Assembly: GCA_023253295.1 (NCBI GenBank)
Contig: JALRGZ010000129.1
Location: 1 to 5,282, forward strand
DNA from: Flavobacterium sp.
GTDB taxonomy: Bacteria; Bacteroidota; Bacteroidia; Flavobacteriales; Flavobacteriaceae
Direction of reading: 5' to 3'
Length of the DNA: 5,282 bases
A program made the translations under genes and the position numbers. Under the pieces are notes generated by a model. It worked only from the letters and a program-made list of their open reading frames with translations, made no database searches and was not told the DNA's origin. Of this stretch, positions 1-4,444 are shown one piece after another. The number at the start of each line of letters is the position of its first letter. Position 1 is the stretch's first letter.

Positions 1-131
1 CTCGCAGTGGGTACGATGAACCGCTCGCGTTGTGTGGCAGCGTTTGCCTCAACGCTCGTGTAGAGAGAGTTCGTCTTGTCCTTCTGTTCGGGAGGATTGG
101 CCGCGTATGCGCGGGAAAGAACGCGACGTTT

Positions 132-155
132 GTACTTTGTCTCGCCACAAAGTAC
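132..155. repeat. Perfect 9-bp hairpin
   Basis: GTACTTTGT (132-140) and ACAAAGTAC (147-155) are perfectly complementary around the 6-nt loop CTCGCC. No T-run follows on either strand, so it is not a classical intrinsic terminator. From memory, intergenic sequences of Flavobacteriaceae often contain a similar stem followed by ACCAAAA, as here, which would make it part of a dispersed element. Confidence 0.6.
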
Positions 156-197
156 CAAAAGGCACGGCAGGAAGCTTCGGCGGTCAATCTACTGTTT

Positions 198-265
198 ATT
201 GCCTGAAAGAAAAGAACTCCCCCGAAAGGATTCGGGCTCAAACAGCTTTTCGTTCTTAAGGCAAT
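198..265. repeat. Nested stem structure (possible structured RNA)
   Basis: Three stems are nested. The outer one is ATTGCCT (198-204) with AGGCAAT (259-265). The middle one is AAGAAC (213-218) with GTTCTT (252-257). The inner hairpin is CCCGAA (221-226) with TTCGGG (231-236) around an AGGA loop. All three are perfect Watson-Crick pairings seen directly. Three independent nested stems within 68 nt is more than chance pairing would readily give, and fits a folded RNA or a palindromic mobile repeat. Which strand is transcribed, if either, cannot be told. Confidence 0.5.
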
Positions 266-300
266 TGCACAGGATTGACACCCGCCTGCCAGCTTCTTAT

Positions 301-592
301 GCCGAAAACAACGAGCTTTTTATTAAAAATATTTTTCTTTACCTCCTGACTTAAGGGTATGAAAAAACAGAGCGATTATTTTCTCCATTTTACACACCCC
401 TACCCCTCTTAAGAGGGGAATATGATTGCAGAAAATTCAAGATTAGTTTTCACTAAAGCTTCTCATTTATTTATTGTATCCTTTTATTCTTTCCACTTTA
501 CAGAAGAGTATTAAACAGGATTTTTATTGGACAGGATGTTGACTTTCTTAAAAATGAAATATGATTTTGCTAATGATGTTGTTCTGTTAAAC
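301..592. other. AT-rich spacer without a gene
   Basis: No open frame, tRNA or terminator is recognisable here apart from the 403-418 palindrome and an AT-only palindrome (AAAAATATTTTT, 325-336). The stretch directly downstream of the glycosyltransferase stop (592 down to about 500) shows no stem plus T-run, so I cannot place a terminator for the minus-strand genes. Confidence 0.5.
403..418. repeat. Perfect 16-bp palindrome
   Basis: CCCCTCTT is followed directly by its reverse complement AAGAGGGG, so the DNA is a perfect palindrome that could also fold as a 6-bp stem with a TTAA loop. Neither strand has a T-run after it, which argues against an intrinsic terminator. It could be a dimeric regulator site or one copy of a dispersed palindromic repeat. 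Confidence 0.55.
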
Positions 593-1990
593 TTAATTTA
601 CAATACCCTCTATAGCATCCCAAATTTTTTCAGAAGCTTGAGTTGGGGTTTCACCCGCTACAATGGCATACCATTTTTTCCCTTCAGAAACATTTGATAA
701 TTCTCCTTTTAGAATAGCTTCAATTTGATTAGCTAATTGCTTTTTATCGGTACAAAAAATAGCTGCTTGCTGACTTGGCATCGATCTAAAATGGACGTAT
801 TTATAATTCTGACCAATATCGCGAATGCCTTTTTTCAATTGGGGTTGCTCGTAGTTATAATAAATGCACGGTTTATTATGAGCTACAAAATCAAAAACTG
901 TGGAAGAACAAACGTTGGTTACTAATTCAGAATGTGCACAAACATTATGTAATAACTGCAAATCGGCCTTGGCAGGGAATACTTCGTTCCAATTTTTCCC
1001 TAAAGCCTTCCATAATGGATCTATAACTGCAATGATATCCTTATTTGCCTCAATCACTGCATTGTATCTGGATGTAGTATCCACCGGACATTTTCGATAG
1101 ATAATCCCCAAATTATACCCTTCAGCATTTAAGGCACAAACAGCATTAGCCAAATCTTCTAAATAATATTGGTCTAAGGGAGAAGTGGTTTCATCATCTC
1201 CTGAAAAACAGATGTATTTTTTTTGGATATCCAATTGATATTCGGCAAAAAATGCTTCTCTACTTTGCGCTAAAGCAGTATCGTAATGTGGTTCAAATTG
1301 GGGTGTTCCCGTCACTATTAATTGGTTTTCTTTGACAAAAGGGTAATATTGTAACATTTCCCTTTTCATCAAATCACTCCATACACAATAATAATCGGTT
1401 TCCACCAGTTGCATTGCCTTAGGCACATTATCCCAGGAATATACAAATGTAAGAGTCGGAATTCCTAAATCCTGAGCTGCTAATAAAGCCCCTATGGATT
1501 GAGTGGCTCGCTGGGTAGTACAAAAGACCAAATCAGGTTTGATTTCCTCCAATTGCTTCTTGCAATACTGATACTTTGCTGTAGCACGCTCCAAAGTATT
1601 GATTCTTTTTCGAATTCGTACTATCCCTTTTTCAGAAGAATTCAAACCAATAAGTACTTTGATAAAAAGTGTCATCAAAGTATTCTTTAATCCGTTGTAA
1701 TTAAAGGGAAATTTATAAGTTTGATAAACGCCATCGTTGAACTTCTTAGTCGCTACATTCAATTCGATGTGTTTTCTAACGCGACAATAAAAAGACGTTA
1801 AAGGGTGAATCTTTTGAGTCTTGATTTTTACTTCTTCATAAGCTAATTCTTTCTGCAACGGAAAAACAGTATTGTTCCAATATATAATTTGGTTTCCTCT
1901 TTCTTCACCTATTTCCTTGAACTTGGTAAAGGCAAAATTGCGAAGTCCTACTCCATCCGGAAAAAAAACAAGGATTTTTTTATTGTTCAT
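593..1990 (-). CDS. Putative GT-B-fold glycosyltransferase of surface polysaccharide
   Basis: The 465-residue protein begins ILVFFPDGVGLRNF (residues 6-19), a Rossmann-like first strand and glycine turn. It has no signal peptide or clear membrane segment, so it should be cytoplasmic or peripheral at the inner membrane. YSWDN (184-188), TGTP (227-230) and the C-terminal run SSTVFDFVAHNKPC (362-375) resemble the linker and donor-binding half of GT-B glycosyltransferases such as UDP-glycosyltransferase-like and CDP-glycerol-transferase-like enzymes. It probably transfers a nucleotide-activated sugar during capsule, O-antigen or protein-glycan assembly. The donor cannot be read from sequence. The ATG at 1990 is the obvious start, lying 18 nt beyond a -7-like box. 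It is on the same strand as the nonulosonate genes to its right, which suggests one glycan cluster, though repeats and two nuclease genes now separate them. The fold-level call is fairly sure; the specific role is inference. Confidence 0.72.
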   Translation of the reverse strand: MNNKKILVFFPDGVGLRNFAFTKFKEIGEERGNQIIYWNNTVFPLQKELAYEEVKIKTQKIHPLTSFYCRVRKHIELNVATKKFNDGVYQTYKFPFNYNGLKNTLMTLFIKVLIGLNSSEKGIVRIRKRINTLERATAKYQYCKKQLEEIKPDLVFCTTQRATQSIGALLAAQDLGIPTLTFVYSWDNVPKAMQLVETDYYCVWSDLMKREMLQYYPFVKENQLIVTGTPQFEPHYDTALAQSREAFFAEYQLDIQKKYICFSGDDETTSPLDQYYLEDLANAVCALNAEGYNLGIIYRKCPVDTTSRYNAVIEANKDIIAVIDPLWKALGKNWNEVFPAKADLQLLHNVCAHSELVTNVCSSTVFDFVAHNKPCIYYNYEQPQLKKGIRDIGQNYKYVHFRSMPSQQAAIFCTDKKQLANQIEAILKGELSNVSEGKKWYAIVAGETPTQASEKIWDAIEGIVN

Positions 1991-2008
1991 TGATTAGTTT
2001 TATGAGTA

Positions 2009-2016
2009 CAAACCTA
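2009..2016 (-). promoter_or_regulatory. Candidate Bacteroidota -7 box (TAGGTTTG)
   Basis: On the minus strand TAGGTTTG exactly fits the Bacteroidota primary-sigma -7 consensus TAnnTTTG. It lies 18 nt before the ATG at 1990, which would leave a leader of roughly a dozen bases. No clear TTG-type -33 element stands at the usual distance; that stretch is an A/T run. It would give the glycosyltransferase its own promoter despite the repeat block that separates it from the upstream genes. Confidence 0.4.
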
Positions 2017-2084
2017 CTATTTTTTATTTTTTTCTGATAAAAATTTATATTCAATTGCGATGTACCAGTCGGAACTTATCAAAT

Positions 2085-2137
2085 ACTTTTGCCTGAACAT
2101 TAGGCCTTCGACCTTTCAGCCCTTCGACAGGCTCAGG
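2085..2137 (+). repeat. Longer dispersed repeat, copy 1
   Basis: This segment aligns with 4467-4512. Both read ACTTTT, four differing bases or fewer, then TGAACATT, then a CCTTC-ACC block, and end in a CCCT...AGGG hairpin copy. The second copy lacks a few bases just before the hairpin. It shows that at least some hairpins belong to longer units with conserved flanking sequence. Confidence 0.55.
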
Positions 2138-2310
2138 GTGACAACTTAAGTAAAATTAGAATAAAATTAACAACACTAAATTTATAAAATCACCAATAAA
2201 GCCCTTCGACAGGCTCAGGGTGACAACTTAAGTAAGGTTAGAATAAAACTTAACAACACTAAATTTTATAAAATTACCAATAAAGCCCTTCGACAGGCTC
2301 AGGGTGACAA
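2118..2310 (+). repeat. Tandem array of 82-84 bp units with hairpin heads
   Basis: Two full units (2118-2199, 82 bp; 2200-2283, 84 bp) and the head of a third (2284-2310) follow head to tail. Each begins with the same hairpin: CCCT and AGGG arms around TCGACAGGCTC, then TGACAA. The tails of units 1 and 2 are nearly identical, differing by two single-base indels and a few substitutions. After its head the third copy switches to the tail TAGTGGAATTA. This is a recent direct duplication between the glycosyltransferase and the first nuclease module. Confidence 0.85.
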
Positions 2311-2342
2311 TAGTGGAATTATTCTTTCCTTAAAACCTCTGC

Positions 2343-2366
2343 TGTCAATCTGAGCTTGTCGAAGAC
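2343..2366 (-). repeat. Hairpin repeat, A-type core, left end of module 1
   Basis: Read on the minus strand it has the arms GTCT and AGAT around TCGACAAGCTC, followed by TGACA. Three arm pairs are Watson-Crick and one is G-T. It overlaps the 3' end of the nuclease gene and supplies its stop codon (TGA at 2345-2347). Confidence 0.75.
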
Positions 2367-2671
2367 CCATCATTTTTTCCGTATTGTGTATAATTCTTCG
2401 AATACTCAATTAATTTATCCCAATTCTCATCAATTAATGCTTGTTTTTTTCTTCTACTCCAACCTTTAATTTTCTTTTCAATCATAATAGCCTGAGTAGG
2501 TTCTGTAAACATTTCAAACCAAACTAATTCAACTGGTCTTCTCTTAAAAGTGAAAGCTACTATATCAATTCCTATATTATGTTCATATATTCTTCTATCC
2601 AGATTATTTGTAATCCCCGTATAAAAAGAATCATCTGAACATTTTAAAATATAAACAAAATAGGTCTTCAT
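2345..2671 (-). CDS. Small GIY-YIG nuclease-domain protein (paralog 1)
   Basis: The 108-residue protein is a single GIY-YIG domain of the small stand-alone (YhbQ/UPF0213-like) type. VYI (6-8) and YTG (17-19) form the signature. R27 and H31 in RRIYEH and E65 in IEKKIK occupy the catalytic Arg/His and metal-binding Glu positions, so the nuclease appears intact. In other GIY-YIG families (homing endonucleases, UvrC, SLX1) the domain cuts DNA with a divalent metal; the substrate of this subgroup is unknown to me. The ATG at 2671 gives the MKxY start shared with paralog 2, to which it is about 63% identical over 87 residues by hand count. The last residues GSSTSSD and the TGA stop are encoded by the repeat at 2343-2366. 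The gene is bracketed by inverted copies of one hairpin subtype, so that repeat may be its target. Confidence 0.85.
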   Translation of the reverse strand: MKTYFVYILKCSDDSFYTGITNNLDRRIYEHNIGIDIVAFTFKRRPVELVWFEMFTEPTQAIMIEKKIKGWSRRKKQALIDENWDKLIEYSKNYTQYGKNDGSSTSSD

Positions 2672-2691
2672 TTGCTTTAATTTTTAAAAGA

Positions 2692-2715
2692 GACTTCGAC
2701 AGGCTCAGTCTGACA
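2692..2715 (+). repeat. Hairpin repeat, A-type core, right end of module 1
   Basis: GACT and AGTC arms pair perfectly around TCGACAGGCTC, followed by TGACA at the outer edge. It lies about 20 nt upstream of the nuclease start codon and mirrors the copy at 2343-2366. Confidence 0.8.
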
Positions 2716-2744
2716 ATTTTAAACTCAATTATTATAAACTTTGC

Positions 2745-2780
2745 CTCTTGGACAGGCTCAGGGTGACAATAGTGGAATTA
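2745..2780 (+). repeat. Solo hairpin repeat with conserved tail
   Basis: The arms CTCT and AGGG (one T-G wobble) flank TGGACAGGCTC, followed by TGACA. The tail TGACAATAGTGGAATTA (2764-2780) is identical to that at 2305-2321 and nearly identical to the one at 4576-4592, so the repeat unit extends past TGACA in this subset. Confidence 0.7.
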
Positions 2781-2800
2781 GATTTTTAAATATCAGTCTG

Positions 2801-2816
2801 TCCCGAAGTATCGGGA
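2801..2816. repeat. Perfect 6-bp hairpin TCCCGA/TCGGGA
   Basis: TCCCGA and TCGGGA pair around the loop AGTA. The CCCGA/TCGGG stem is the same as in the inner hairpin at 221-236, with another loop. It lies between two nuclease modules and has no T-run, so I do not call it a terminator. Confidence 0.5.
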
Positions 2817-2842
2817 GTCGAATGCCAACTTGAACTTATAAG

Positions 2843-2949
2843 TATCAGGTCGAGCAGAGTCGAAACCCTTTTTTAAAACAAATACACTTTAAGTATCCCT
2901 TATCTCTCCCTCTCGACTACGCTCCCTCTCGACTACGCTCGAGGTGACA
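2843..2949. repeat. Gene-less pair of outward-facing B-type hairpins
   Basis: The left copy (2843-2867, minus-strand reading) has arms GGTT and GACC (one wobble pair) around TCGACTCTGCTC and ends in TGATA. The right copy (2925-2949) has perfect CCTC/GAGG arms around TCGACTACGCTC and ends in TGACA. The two face outward like the ends of the nuclease modules, but the 57 bp between them contain no gene. This resembles a REPIN or a deletion derivative of a nuclease module. Confidence 0.6.
2908..2939 (+). repeat. 16-bp tandem duplication of a half hairpin
   Basis: CCCTCTCGACTACGCT occurs twice in direct succession (2908-2923 and 2924-2939). Only the second copy continues into CGAGG and TGACA, so only it can complete the hairpin. 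This points to slippage or an aborted duplication at the repeat end. Confidence 0.85.
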
Positions 2950-2973
2950 GAAAACAGAACTAATATTGCAACT

Positions 2974-3024
2974 TGTCAGGTCGAGTCTTTCGACAATAGC
3001 TCAAGACAGGCTTAAGTCGAGACC
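2974..3024 (-). repeat. Hairpin nested inside another hairpin, left end of module 2
   Basis: The outer arms GGTC (2979-2982) and GACC (3021-3024), with TGTCA outside at 2974-2978, form a B-type repeat whose core TCGACTT...ACTC is split. Inside it lies a second unit on the plus strand: TCTT (2986-2989) and AAGA (3003-3006) around TCGACAATAGCTC, followed by CAGGC. The inner unit looks like an A-type copy that entered the loop of the outer one. The composite borders the 3' end of the second nuclease gene. Confidence 0.6.
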
Positions 3025-3034
3025 CTTTCAAATC

Positions 3035-3358
3035 TCAACCTTTTTTTCTATCTCTAAATTTATGATGGCTTGAATTTCTACATTGAGATAATCTTTGTAA
3101 TTCATTATAATTCTCATTTATTAATGCTAGTTTCTTCAACCTGCTCCATTTCTTTATTTTTTTCTCAAATTCAATTGCCTGATTTGGTTCGGTAAATTCT
3201 TGATAAAAACCTAATTCAACAGGTCTTCTAGAATGTGTATAAGCTTCAGGATATTTCCCGCTATTATGTTCCATTAATCTTCTTTCAATATCAGAAGTAA
3301 TTCCAACATAAAATGAATCATCCGAACATTTTAAAATATAAACATAATAGAATTTCAT
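3035..3358 (-). CDS. Small GIY-YIG nuclease-domain protein (paralog 2)
   Basis: This 107-residue single-domain GIY-YIG protein has VYI (6-8), YVG (17-19), R27 and H31 in RRLMEH and E65 in EFEKKIK, so all signature positions are kept. It is about 63% identical to the neighbour at 2345-2671 over 87 residues; the tails after about residue 87 differ completely (here basic, ending FRDRKKG). I chose the ATG at 3358 because it gives the MKxYxVYILK start of the paralog. An in-frame ATG at 3373 would add five residues (MNSFV). The stop is 11 nt from the repeat at 2974-3024, and the right-end hairpin at 3387-3411 lies 28 nt before the start. Conserved active-site residues in both copies suggest selection on the nuclease. 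The biological substrate is unknown; the flanking hairpins are the leading candidate. Confidence 0.85.
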   Translation of the reverse strand: MKFYYVYILKCSDDSFYVGITSDIERRLMEHNSGKYPEAYTHSRRPVELGFYQEFTEPNQAIEFEKKIKKWSRLKKLALINENYNELQRLSQCRNSSHHKFRDRKKG

Positions 3359-3386
3359 AACAAAACTATTCATTTCATTAAACCTG

Positions 3387-3411
3387 CCTCTCGACTTCGC
3401 TCGAGGTGACA
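3387..3411 (+). repeat. Hairpin repeat, B-type core, right end of module 2
   Basis: CCTC and GAGG arms pair perfectly around TCGACTTCGCTC, followed by TGACA. An alternative register, CTCGA/TCGAG with a 6-nt loop, is also perfect. It differs from the copy at 2925-2949 by a single core base. Confidence 0.8.
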
Positions 3412-3430
3412 GCCGTTATCTTTCAACTTA

Positions 3431-3460
3431 GCTTACTGACAGGCTAAGCGAGGTCACAAC
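3431..3460 (+). repeat. Degenerate repeat remnant
   Basis: TGACAGGCTAAGCGAGGTCACAA (written in parts: TGACAGGCTAAG, CGAGGTCACAA) keeps pieces of the A-type core and the terminal GACA-like end but no complementary arms. A similar CAGGCTAAGC...TCACAA string follows the hairpin at 4494-4512. It fills the gap between module 2 and the neuB stop. Confidence 0.4.
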
Positions 3461-3485
3461 ACATTTTCTAAACAACTTCAAAAAA

Positions 3486-4361
3486 TCAACCTTTCTTATT
3501 TTTTAACTTCTCTCGTTGCTCTGCTTCAATTGGTAAAATATCACTGCTTTTAAATGTCAATGCCGAATGAACCGCATTTAAATCACGACTTAATTTACGC
3601 AAGCCCATCGGTTCTAATGAAGCGGCATGATCGGTTCCTTTCCAGGTACGATCCAGGGTATAATGTCTTTCGATAATATTGGCTCCTAAAGTATAGGCAG
3701 CAACATCCACTGCAATCCCTAAATGATGCCCTGAAAAACCAATATGCTTGACTTTATCTCCATATTTAGCTTTCAACAAATTAATATCCAACAAACACAC
3801 ATCTTCAAATGGTACCGGATATCCTGATGTACAATTGTATAACACCAAATCCTGATTACGTCCTTTTTCAATAAAGAAATCCACTAGTTCTTCGGTTTCG
3901 TCTTTGGTAGTCATTCCTGTAGAAATGTGAATCTCTCCTTGATAATTTTCGCACAACCAAGTCAGCATCTTATAATTATTATTACAAGCAGATGGAATTT
4001 TAATAAAATCAGGATTTAGGGAAGCTATTTCTTTGGCAGAGGTGGTATCCCAAACTGAAGTTGAATAGGTAATACCAACCGATTCACAGTAGTTTTTTAA
4101 TTCGGCGTGTTGGTTTACATCAAATTCCAAATATTCTCTATGTGCCCCGTAGGTTTCCCCATAGGCATTGGAGCTATTAGGGTGCGGTGCATTGTATTGC
4201 GCCTCCGTCAATAATTCTTTGTTGTTTCTTTTTTGGAATTTTACCGCATCGGCATTGCAAAATATTTTTGCAATTTTGATGAGTTCTTTGGCAATTTCCA
4301 TTTCACCTTTATGATTGCAACCTATTTCGGCTATTACGTATGGTTTTTTATAGTTGGTCAT
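3486..4361 (-). CDS. neuB: NeuB-family nonulosonate (sialic acid/KDN-type) synthase, without SAF domain
   Basis: The 291-residue protein is a NeuB TIM-barrel synthase, which condenses phosphoenolpyruvate with a six-carbon mannosamine- or mannose-type substrate to a nine-carbon 2-keto-3-deoxy acid. Family signatures are IAEIGCNHKG (10-19), AVKFQKR (39-45), FIKIPSACNNN (119-129), ISTGMTT (146-152), GFSGHHLG (208-215) and ERHYTLDR (231-238). The histidines of the last two correspond to the metal-binding His pair of NeuB. It stops at E279-EQREKLKNKKG, where typical 340-360-residue NeuB proteins continue into the SAF (antifreeze-like) domain; no SAF sequence follows. A TTG at 4385 is in frame, but the ATG at 4361 fits the family start (KPYVIAEIG) and an A-rich leader. 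The neighbouring cytidylyltransferase/phosphatase supports a CMP-sugar pathway. Whether the product is Neu5Ac, KDN or another nonulosonate cannot be read here. Confidence 0.85.
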   Translation of the reverse strand: MTNYKKPYVIAEIGCNHKGEMEIAKELIKIAKIFCNADAVKFQKRNNKELLTEAQYNAPHPNSSNAYGETYGAHREYLEFDVNQHAELKNYCESVGITYSTSVWDTTSAKEIASLNPDFIKIPSACNNNYKMLTWLCENYQGEIHISTGMTTKDETEELVDFFIEKGRNQDLVLYNCTSGYPVPFEDVCLLDINLLKAKYGDKVKHIGFSGHHLGIAVDVAAYTLGANIIERHYTLDRTWKGTDHAASLEPMGLRKLSRDLNAVHSALTFKSSDILPIEAEQREKLKNKKG

Positions 4362-4444
4362 TTTGTTTCTTTTTGTAAAACACAATAAAATTAAATTTCC
4401 TTAATTATTATTCCAAAACAATATTTATTATCAATTTATTCAAC

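Larger units (their letters stand above)
1..300. other. G+C-rich non-coding segment with serial hairpins
   Basis: This stretch holds no gene I can defend. Hand counting gives about 53% G+C, against about 33% in 301-360 and 22% in 541-600. It contains several inverted repeats in a row: GCGTTG/CAACGC (27-32 with 50-55), CCGCG/CGCGG with a TATG loop (101-114), GTACTTTGT/ACAAAGTAC (132-155), and a nested structure at 198-265. Short open frames cross it in two registers, but they are rich in Arg, Ser and Cys, overlap each other and resemble no family. The density of perfect stems suggests a structured RNA or a decayed structured repeat element. The left boundary lies outside the window. Confidence 0.45.
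2343..2715 (-). mobile_element. Putative 373-bp GIY-YIG module with inverted terminal hairpins
   Basis: The left end (2343-2366) and the right end (2692-2715) are inverted copies of one another, matching at 20 of 24 positions, with TGTCA and TGACA at the outer edges. Each end is itself a hairpin: GTCT/AGAT arms on the left (minus-strand reading) and GACT/AGTC on the right, around TCGACAAGCTC and TCGACAGGCTC cores. The only gene between them is the 108-residue GIY-YIG nuclease, whose stop codon lies in the left terminus. No target-site duplication is evident. Mobility is inferred from this layout and from a second module of the same design at 2974-3411. Confidence 0.5.
2974..3411 (-). mobile_element. 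Putative 438-bp GIY-YIG module with inverted terminal hairpins
   Basis: The design is the same as at 2343-2715: TGTCA plus a hairpin at the left edge (2974-3024), a GIY-YIG gene reading leftward, and a hairpin plus TGACA at the right edge (3387-3411). Both ends here carry the B-type core (TCGACTT...CTC), whereas module 1 carries the A-type, so the nuclease paralogs appear paired with different repeat subtypes. The left terminus is lengthened by a nested repeat. No target duplication is obvious. That this unit moves is inference. Confidence 0.45.

Noticed and set aside
32..354. Two overlapping plus-strand open frames (75 and 92 codons) near the left edge
   Set aside because: They overlap in different frames, cross perfect hairpins, are rich in Arg/Ser/Cys, and resemble no protein family. 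The segment looks structured and non-coding.
737..1690. Plus-strand open frames of 62-66 codons inside the glycosyltransferase gene
   Set aside because: They are antisense shadows of a well-supported 465-residue gene.
2118..2310. CRISPR array
   Set aside because: Only three repeats exist, and the 55-57 bp sequences between them are near-identical to each other rather than unique spacers. No cas genes are present. It is a plain tandem duplication.
2343..2715. Group I intron or homing endonuclease context for the GIY-YIG genes
   Set aside because: There is no interrupted host gene on either side and no intron core. The proteins are short stand-alone domains without a DNA-binding extension typical of homing enzymes.
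3361..3368. TAGTTTTG on the minus strand as a -7 promoter box for the second nuclease gene
   Set aside because: It fits TAnnTTTG but abuts the ATG at 3358, so transcription would start at or inside the start codon. No TTG lies at the -33 distance. Probably chance in AT-rich DNA.
3035..3494. Shared AAAGGTTGA ending of the neuB and second nuclease genes as a possible recombination scar
   Set aside because: Only about nine bases match and the sequences on both sides differ; chance in A-rich lysine codons explains it.
4383..4385. TTG at 4385 as the neuB start
   Set aside because: The ATG at 4361 sits right before the conserved family N-terminus and has an A-rich leader. The eight extra residues (MCFTKRNK) have no family support.
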